DNA of 34,103 nucleotides. Origin: Hymenobacter sp. ISL-91 (lineage in GTDB: Bacteria; Bacteroidota; Bacteroidia; Cytophagales; Hymenobacteraceae). Below are positions 29,274 to 34,103 of the stretch, one piece after another; position 1 is the first letter of the stretch; every line of letters starts with the position of its first letter. A program made the translations under genes and the position numbers. The notes beneath the pieces were generated by a model. That model did not search any database, was not told the DNA's origin, and was given only the letters and a program-made list of their open reading frames with translations. The stretch covers positions 1 to 34,103 of the forward strand of contig NZ_JAGGPS010000007.1 in NCBI RefSeq assembly GCF_018613725.1. The letters are read 5' to 3'.

Positions 29274-29411
29274 ATCACAGATGGTGCAGATAAAGCCGCG
29301 GATAACGCAGATTCGTTCTGATAGCGGATTCGTTTCTAACTGGTTGAACGAATCTAACTACATCAGAACGAATCTGCGTTATCCGCGGCTTTATCTGCAC
29401 CATCTGTGATT
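29273..29411. repeat. Perfect 50-nt-arm palindrome filling the ung-lepB gap
   Basis: Arms 29273-29322 and 29362-29411 are perfect reverse complements. A smaller GATTCGTT/AACGAATC hairpin sits in the loop. The element spans exactly from the last base of the ung stop to the first base of the lepB stop. There is no T-tract; it may end both transcripts by its stem alone. Confidence 0.95.
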
Positions 29412-30628
29412 TAGTGCACTAAGTTGAACAGGCGGTTCCAGCGGATTTTGCTCAGGAAGCTGCCGTTGGGGTCGACGGACATCCAGATGAGCACGGCTTT
29501 GCCCACGATGTGGTCTTTGGGTACGAAGCCCCAGAAGCGCGAGTCGAGCGAGTTATGGCGGTTGTCGCCCATCATGAAGTAGTAATCCTGCTTGAAGGTG
29601 TAGCTCGTGAGTGGCTGCCCGTTCTGCAGAATCCGGCCTGTGCCATCGACGGTGATGCCCTCGTTGTGCTCGTAGCGGGTGATGATTTTCAGGTACTGGG
29701 GCGTATTCTGGGCCGTCAGCTGCACGGTCTGGCCTTCCTTCGGAATCTGGAGGGGGCCATAGTTGTCTTTGTTCCAGCTCGGATAAGGTGCCGGCGACAG
29801 AGACTGACTGTAGGGATAGTCGGGGTTGTTGGGGAACACCTCCTGGCCCTCGCGCTGGCCTACGGGGGTTTTCAGCTCGATGATACCCTTCACGTAGGGT
29901 TGCTGCTTGAAGTAGGCGTACGAAGCCGGGGTCATGCTGATGAGGTAGCCCGGGCCGTACTCGGCGCTGTTTTCCTGGATGGGCAAGCCGTCGGGCATGT
30001 TGTACTCTACAATGCCCTGCTCCTTAAAGGCCGTCATCAGCTCGTCGCTGGGCTGGGGCACCTGCAGGTAGTAGCTGTTCTGCATCTCAGGGAAATTCTC
30101 GGCCGGCTTCCCATTGATGAACACCTGGCTCTGGCGCACTTCGAGCACGTCGCCGGCTATGGCCACGCAACGCTTGATGTAGTTGGTGCGCAGGTCGGCG
30201 GGGTGCTCGGCCTCAAAAGGCACATTAAACACCACCACGTCGTTGTTCTTCACCTCCGAAAAGCCCGGCAGCCGGTAGCTGGGTAGCTGGATAGCTTCGG
30301 AATAGCTTTTCAGGCTGGTACCCCAGACGGTCTGGTGGGTGAGGGGTACCTGCAGCGGCGTTTGGGGCGTGCGCGGGCCGTAGTGCAGCTTGCTCACAAA
30401 CAGGTAGTCTCCTACCAGCAGCGTGTGCTCCATGCTGGGCGTCGGGATGGTGTAGGCCTCAAACGTGGCCCAGCGGATGAGCGTGGCCGCAATTACGGCG
30501 AACAGAATCGCGTCGCCCCACTCCCGAATCGGACCCTTGCGTTTCTTGGCCACAGGTACGGTGCCGCCCGCTGGTGCCGCGCCTGCCGGATTCTTTTCGA
30601 GATATTTCTCCCAGGATTGTACTGCCAT
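29411..30628 (-). CDS. lepB: Signal peptidase I
   Basis: This 405-residue type I signal peptidase removes signal peptides from Sec-exported proteins. One N-terminal transmembrane helix lies at about 38-55. The catalytic serine is S65 in PTPSMEHTLLVGDY, the general-base lysine is K152 in NYIKRCVAIAGD, and GDNRHNSLDSR lies at 354-364. A periplasmic insertion of about 190 residues (165-350) explains the large size, usual in Bacteroidota. It is the last gene of parB - DUF5683 - dapB - lepB. A 246-bp gap containing a GC-rich repeat (30768-30861) separates it from dapB, so it may have its own promoter, though none was seen. Confidence 0.96.
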   Translation of the reverse strand: MAVQSWEKYLEKNPAGAAPAGGTVPVAKKRKGPIREWGDAILFAVIAATLIRWATFEAYTIPTPSMEHTLLVGDYLFVSKLHYGPRTPQTPLQVPLTHQTVWGTSLKSYSEAIQLPSYRLPGFSEVKNNDVVVFNVPFEAEHPADLRTNYIKRCVAIAGDVLEVRQSQVFINGKPAENFPEMQNSYYLQVPQPSDELMTAFKEQGIVEYNMPDGLPIQENSAEYGPGYLISMTPASYAYFKQQPYVKGIIELKTPVGQREGQEVFPNNPDYPYSQSLSPAPYPSWNKDNYGPLQIPKEGQTVQLTAQNTPQYLKIITRYEHNEGITVDGTGRILQNGQPLTSYTFKQDYYFMMGDNRHNSLDSRFWGFVPKDHIVGKAVLIWMSVDPNGSFLSKIRWNRLFNLVH

Positions 30629-30767
30629 GATGCAAATGAGCCAGAAAAAGCGAACTGCCGGCCAAAGCCGGAACGCTACGGATTAAACAATGGAAGATGC
30701 GAAATAATGCGCGAACTGCGAATAAGTGGCTTGGTGAATGCGTGATGTTGGGCGGTTATCGCACGGG

Positions 30768-30861
30768 GTAGGGGCGGGGCTTGTCCCCGCCCGCCGCTAA
30801 CGCCGTAGAACGGTTTTCGTTGAAACGGTGCGAACGGCGGGCGGGGAAGCCCCGCCCCTAC
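30768..30861. repeat. GC-rich dispersed inverted repeat, copy 2
   Basis: The left arm starts GTAGGGGCGGGGCTTGTCC at 30768. The right arm is its inverse ending at 30861 but lacks 2 nt (GGGGAAGCC instead of GGGGACAAGCC). It is the same family as 15-127. It lies between dapB and lepB, both on the minus strand. Confidence 0.88.
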
Positions 30862-30874
30862 AGCACTCGTTCAC

Positions 30875-31594
30875 CTACAGCCCCAGCAGGTCGTTCATTC
30901 CGAAAACGCCCTGGCGGCCGGGCAGCCACTCGGCGGCCAGCAGCGCGCCCTGCACGAAGCCTTCGCGGGTGTGCGCCTCGTGCTTTAGCTCAATCGTGTC
31001 GGCGGGACAGGAGTAGGTAACAATGTGGGTGCCGATAACCGCGCCCTCGCGCTCCGAGAGCACCGCCAGCTCGTGCGCCTCGCTGGTAGCCTCGTTGCGC
31101 CAGGTGGTTTTACCGGGGAAGTGCCGCAGAATGCCTTCTGCCACGGTCAGGGCCGTGCCGCTGGGCTGGTCAACTTTCTGGGTGTGATGGATTTCGCGCA
31201 CCTGCACATCGTACCCGCCGAACTGGTGCATTTTGGCGGCCATATACTCGCTGAAGTGGAAAAACAGGTTCACGCCCACGCTGTAGTTGGAGGCGTAAAA
31301 CAGCGGGATGCCGGTTTGCTGGCTCAGGGCCTTCGCCTCGCCGAAGTGGTGCAGCCAGCCCGTAGAGCCGCACACCACCGGCAGGCCGGCCCGCAGGCAA
31401 GCCGCCACGTTCTGGAACGCCGCATCAGGATGGGTAAACTCAATGGCCACGTCTACCTGGGCCGGCGTGAAATCGGTAATGCGTACCTCGGGCCGGCTGG
31501 GGTCGATGATGCCGGCTATCTGGTGGCCCCGGGCCCGGGCCTGAGCTTCGATGGCCCGGCCCATTTTGCCGTAACCGATCAGGAGAATATTCAT
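30875..31594 (-). CDS. dapB: 4-hydroxy-tetrahydrodipicolinate reductase
   Basis: This 239-residue DapB reduces the dihydrodipicolinate precursor with NAD(P)H in the diaminopimelate/lysine pathway, feeding peptidoglycan. The nucleotide-binding loop is GYGKMGRAI at residues 7-15. IEFTHPDAA, CGSTGW and SNYSVGVNLFF follow. The catalytic and substrate motif is EIHHTQKVDQPSGTAL. The length is the short form usual in Bacteroidota (E. coli 273). The 129-bp gap to the upstream DUF5683 gene holds a degenerate AGCTAGGAG-type inverted repeat. Confidence 0.96.
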   Translation of the reverse strand: MNILLIGYGKMGRAIEAQARARGHQIAGIIDPSRPEVRITDFTPAQVDVAIEFTHPDAAFQNVAACLRAGLPVVCGSTGWLHHFGEAKALSQQTGIPLFYASNYSVGVNLFFHFSEYMAAKMHQFGGYDVQVREIHHTQKVDQPSGTALTVAEGILRHFPGKTTWRNEATSEAHELAVLSEREGAVIGTHIVTYSCPADTIELKHEAHTREGFVQGALLAAEWLPGRQGVFGMNDLLGL

Positions 31595-31723
31595 GGAGAA
31601 GCTAGGAGTTAGAAGCTAGGAGATAGAATGGCATGTGGTTGTATTGTAGGAGAGCTGAGAGCAAGCAGGCAAAAACAGAACGGCGTATTTGATTCCGGCT
31701 CCTATCGCTCAACTTCCGGCTCC

Positions 31724-32365
31724 TCACTTTACAGACAGCGTGAGGGCCAGCCCGGCGCGCGGCGCCTGGCCCGGGCTGGGCAGCAGGGCCGGGTCGAGGC
31801 GCAGGCTAAGGTCGTCGCTGACGTCGAAGTTGCGCAGGTGGGCGTCTACCAGCGCGTCGAGAATGGTGATGCCATACACCACGGCCGTGTAGGCAATAAA
31901 CGTGTCGCGGTTGCGACGGTAGAAATTGACGCCCCGCTGTACATTGGCCGCACTCGTTTCCTGGCTTACCCGTTTGCCCTCCAACTCGCTGATGGCCATA
32001 TCCGGGTTGTCAATCAGTTGATTTTTACCGTCGGCGTACTCGCGGTAAGCTGTTTGGTAGAAAAACAAGCCGTAGCCCACGCCACCCAAGCCGCCATACA
32101 CCAGCGGCAATTTCCAGTAGCGGCGGTTGTATACCTGGCCCGCGCCGGGCAGTGCCAGTGCCAGCAAAGCTGCTTTCTGGGGCCGCGTAACCCGCATGCC
32201 CAGCAGCCGCGCGGTGCGCCGCGCCGAATCGGAGGCAACTGGCCGCGCCGCTACCTGCACCGAATCGGTTCCGGCGGTAACCACCTGGGCCGGAGCCGCC
32301 GACGGCCACAGCGCAGCCACGGGTAGGGCCAGGGCAAAAAGCAGAGAAAAACGGAGACGAAGCAT
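31724..32365 (-). CDS. DUF5683 membrane/envelope protein
   Basis: This 213-residue protein has a signal peptide (MLRLRFSLLFALALPVAALW...APAQ). A DUF5683-type core follows: RPQKAALLALALPGAGQVYNRRYWKLPLVYGGLGG, then a hydrophobic GVGYGLFFYQTAY and NRDTFIAYTAVVYGITILDALVDAHL, giving two or three membrane segments. DUF5683 members sit between parB and dapB in many Bacteroidota; their function is unknown. The ATG at 32365 was chosen because it opens the signal peptide; the frame continues to 32434. It lies 109 bp after parB. Confidence 0.85.
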   Translation of the reverse strand: MLRLRFSLLFALALPVAALWPSAAPAQVVTAGTDSVQVAARPVASDSARRTARLLGMRVTRPQKAALLALALPGAGQVYNRRYWKLPLVYGGLGGVGYGLFFYQTAYREYADGKNQLIDNPDMAISELEGKRVSQETSAANVQRGVNFYRRNRDTFIAYTAVVYGITILDALVDAHLRNFDVSDDLSLRLDPALLPSPGQAPRAGLALTLSVK

Positions 32366-32474
32366 ACAGACGGAGTTGAAGCAAGCCGCGCGAACGGCCG
32401 GAAAACCGGACAAATACGACCGGCTTCCAGCCAACGCACTGTGCAGGGCCCTTGGTATAAAGTGCCGGCTGCGG

Positions 32475-33419
32475 CTAGGAGGGCTGCAGAATGTGCAGAA
32501 TGCGCTGCATGTCCTCTACCGAATCGAAGGCAATTTTGATTTCGCCCCGACCCTGCGGCCCTGGTTTCACCAGTACCCGGCTGCCAAAACGCTCTGAAAG
32601 ATGGCGCTCGGTCCGCTTGATTTCGGCTACTGGTACCACCGGCTCGGGTGCGCTACCCGGTTTTTTCTCGGTTTCGCCACCCGCGCCGCCGCGCACCAGC
32701 TGCTCTACCTTGCGCACCGACAGCTCCTCGGCCACAATGCGCCGGAACAGGGCCAGCTGCTGGTCCATGCTCTCGATGCTGATGAGGGCGCGGGCGTGGC
32801 CCATGCTGATAACCGTGTCGCGCAGGCCGATCTGGATATCGGGCGGCAGCTTGAGCAGGCGCAGGTAGTTGGTTACGGTCGAGCGGTTTTTTCCCACCCG
32901 GTCGCCCAGTTCCTCCTGCTTGAGGTTGCACTCGCTCACCAGGCGCTGGTAGCTGAGGGCAATTTCGATGGCGTTGAGATTTTCGCGCTGGATGTTCTCA
33001 ATCAGGGCCATTTCCAGCATCTGCTGGTCGTCGGCCTTGCGGATATAGGCCGGAATGGCATCAAGGCCAGCCAGCTTGGAGGCCTGCAAACGCCGCTCGC
33101 CCGAAATAAGCTGGTAGGAGTTGGTGCCCGTCTGGCGCAGCGTAACGGGCTGGATAATGCCCTGCACCCGGATGCTCTCGGCCAGCTCGCGCAGCGCGTC
33201 CTGGTCGAAGTGGGTACGGGGCTGGTAGGGGTTGGCCTGGATCTGGCCCACCGGAATCAGGCCCACCGAGTTGACGGGGTGGGGCACCAGGCCGCCCAGC
33301 CGCTCACTCTTTTTCTCGTAGCTACCCTCAATCAGGGCGTTCAGGCCGCGGCCCAGGCCACCTACCCGGCGCTTAGGGGCGGCGGCGGCGGTGTTCTTCT
33401 CTTCGTTTTTTTCAGACAT
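32475..33419 (-). CDS. parB: Chromosome-partitioning protein ParB
   Basis: This 314-residue ParB/Spo0J clamp-forming CTPase binds parS and loads SMC. GLGRGLNALI at residues 21-30 is the ParA-stimulating peptide. The CTP-binding motifs are SGERRLQASKLAG (106-118) and ENIQRENLNAIE (141-152). A helix-turn-helix (about 166-190, KQEELGDRVGKNRSTVTNYL) reads parS. A linker of about 45 residues and a C-terminal dimerisation domain (about 265-314) complete it. Its usual partner gene parA is not upstream: the next gene is an unrelated membrane protein. A -7 box and split parS half-sites lie upstream. Confidence 0.96.
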   Translation of the reverse strand: MSEKNEEKNTAAAAPKRRVGGLGRGLNALIEGSYEKKSERLGGLVPHPVNSVGLIPVGQIQANPYQPRTHFDQDALRELAESIRVQGIIQPVTLRQTGTNSYQLISGERRLQASKLAGLDAIPAYIRKADDQQMLEMALIENIQRENLNAIEIALSYQRLVSECNLKQEELGDRVGKNRSTVTNYLRLLKLPPDIQIGLRDTVISMGHARALISIESMDQQLALFRRIVAEELSVRKVEQLVRGGAGGETEKKPGSAPEPVVPVAEIKRTERHLSERFGSRVLVKPGPQGRGEIKIAFDSVEDMQRILHILQPS

Positions 33420-33465
33420 ACCTGCATGCCGCCCTCACCCAATAGCACGGAGCAAAAGCGGGAGT

Positions 33466-33473
33466 CAAAAATA
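33466..33473 (-). promoter_or_regulatory. parB -7 promoter box
   Basis: The complement reads TATTTTTG, an exact TAnnTTTG. It gives a leader of about 40 nt before the parB ATG. No properly spaced -33 TTG is visible. Confidence 0.5.
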
Positions 33474-33502
33474 CACAAACAAGCGGGATGGCGGGATAAA
33501 AA

Positions 33503-33533
33503 TGTTCCACGCTGACAGAAAAACCGTGAAACA
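33503..33533. promoter_or_regulatory. Split parS-like site upstream of parB
   Basis: TGTTCCAC (33503-33510) and GTGAAACA (33526-33533) are the exact left and right halves of the parS consensus TGTTCCACGTGAAACA, but 15 bp separate them at the dyad. The site lies 30 bp upstream of the parB -7 box. Confidence 0.45.
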
Positions 33534-33638
33534 CACGGCAATGAGCTACTTAGCCGGCAGAATTCGTTAGCTCCTTACAGCTCAGGTTGCGGCTCTGCAA
33601 TGGAAAAGCGCCCAGCCTGCCAGCCCCGGCCCGCCAGG

Positions 33639-34049
33639 CTAGGGCTGCCGGAACGGCCGGCGCTTAAAGCTGACATTGCTCAGCAAATCCTTCTCGTACA
33701 CCGCCAGGCAGTTGGTGCGGAATTTCGGCGCAAACGGCTCGGAGCCGGGCTGCAGCTGCCTGGGCGCGGACCGGGCCGCAGCGAAGAAATACACCTTGGT
33801 GTTGCCGTACTTGGTATAAGGCATGTATTCGCCGTACTGCTCCATTTCGGCCCAGCGGGCGGTATCGGCCACCGTTACGGCGTAAATGCGCTGCACCGGG
33901 CCGGTATTGTTCTCATTGCGGTACAGGGCCACCTCCGTGAAGCCGCCGGCCAAATCCTGGGGGCCGGGCTGGGTCAGGGCATCGAACACAAACCACAGCA
34001 GCAACGCCACTGCGGCCGCAACCAGCAGGTATTTAGGGCGCAGCTGCAT
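33639..34049 (-). CDS. Membrane-anchored protein of unknown function
   Basis: This 136-residue protein has an N-terminal transmembrane anchor or uncleaved signal (PKYLLVAAAVALLLWFVFDAL, residues about 5-25). A soluble domain with VALYRNENNTGPVQRIYAVT, EYMPYTKYGNTKVYFFAA and FRTNCLAVYEKDLL follows. I recognise no family. One cysteine is present and there is no lipobox. The ATG at 34049 is preferred; a TTG two codons earlier (34055) is possible. It lies 219 bp upstream of parB on the same strand, in the place where parA is often found. A GC-rich repeat begins 42 bp upstream, at 34091. Confidence 0.7.
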   Translation of the reverse strand: MQLRPKYLLVAAAVALLLWFVFDALTQPGPQDLAGGFTEVALYRNENNTGPVQRIYAVTVADTARWAEMEQYGEYMPYTKYGNTKVYFFAAARSAPRQLQPGSEPFAPKFRTNCLAVYEKDLLSNVSFKRRPFRQP

Positions 34050-34090
34050 TTTCAATTAGGCTTACTAAGTATCTAATGTATAACGCGAGT

Positions 34091-34103
34091 TGTAGGGGCG
34101 GGG
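34091..34103. repeat. GC-rich dispersed repeat, copy 3 (cut by window end)
   Basis: TGTAGGGGCGGGG matches the first 13 nt of the arm at 15-50 exactly and 12 nt of the arm at 30768. The rest lies outside the window. Confidence 0.65.

Overview
The window looks like a core-chromosome stretch of a GC-rich (roughly 60% G+C by eye) Bacteroidota, most like Hymenobacter or a close relative in the Cytophagales. Supporting signs are: Bacteroidota-type promoters (TTG about 19 bp before TAnnTTTG) ahead of many genes; few Shine-Dalgarno sequences; families typical of the phylum (DUF3276 PUR-fold protein, DUF3822, DUF1573, DUF5683, a roughly 400-residue LepB); and the gene order parB - DUF5683 - dapB - lepB. 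I see no phage, IS transposase, CRISPR array or rRNA.

Layout. 1-5.3 kb: fatty acid desaturase, a DUF58 protein, a PUR-fold nucleic-acid-binding protein, the GTPase/ATPase YchF, and a small cluster of PhnA-like, zinc-ribbon and two-helix membrane proteins. 5.3-9.3 kb (minus strand): AlkA-like DNA glycosylase, metallophosphatase, Na+/H+ antiporter, threonine aldolase. 9.3-14.3 kb: a small basic protein, a YfcE-like phosphoesterase, a Nudix enzyme with a lipoprotein, coaD, DUF3822, a second Nudix enzyme and a thioesterase. 14.4-20.4 kb: RecD-like helicase, DUF1573 protein, DUF423 membrane protein, YggS-like PLP protein, an orphan small protein with a chemoreceptor-tip-like motif, and ribosomal protein S1. 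20.6-24.2 kb: tRNA-Cys, a lipoprotein bracketed by two identical terminators, and cyanophycin synthetase. 24.3-29.4 kb: a coiled-coil membrane protein, a TPMT-like methyltransferase, kdsA, a second methyltransferase, apaG and ung. 29.4-34.1 kb (minus strand): lepB, dapB, a DUF5683 protein, parB and a membrane-anchored protein of unknown function.

Most genes are housekeeping: DNA repair (AlkA-like, Ung, RecD-like), translation (S1, YchF, tRNA-Cys), coenzyme A, lysine/peptidoglycan and KDO synthesis, protein export and chromosome segregation. The unusual part lies between genes. About a dozen long, near-perfect inverted repeats (arms 21-52 nt) sit in the intergenic gaps and fall into several sequence families. 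Where a family occurs twice, the inner sequence differs between copies, but both arms of each copy carry the same version. Several arms begin at or inside the stop codon of the flanking gene. This points to arms that are copied from one another, or to strong selection for the hairpin.

Other points worth a second look are: two exact parS half-sites separated by 15 bp just upstream of parB; a lipoprotein gene between two copies of the tRNA-Cys terminator; an orphan protein with a chemoreceptor-hairpin-like segment behind a 14-bp palindrome; interleaved divergent promoters; -7 boxes so close to start codons that the messages may be leaderless; and cphA without a neighbouring cyanophycinase.
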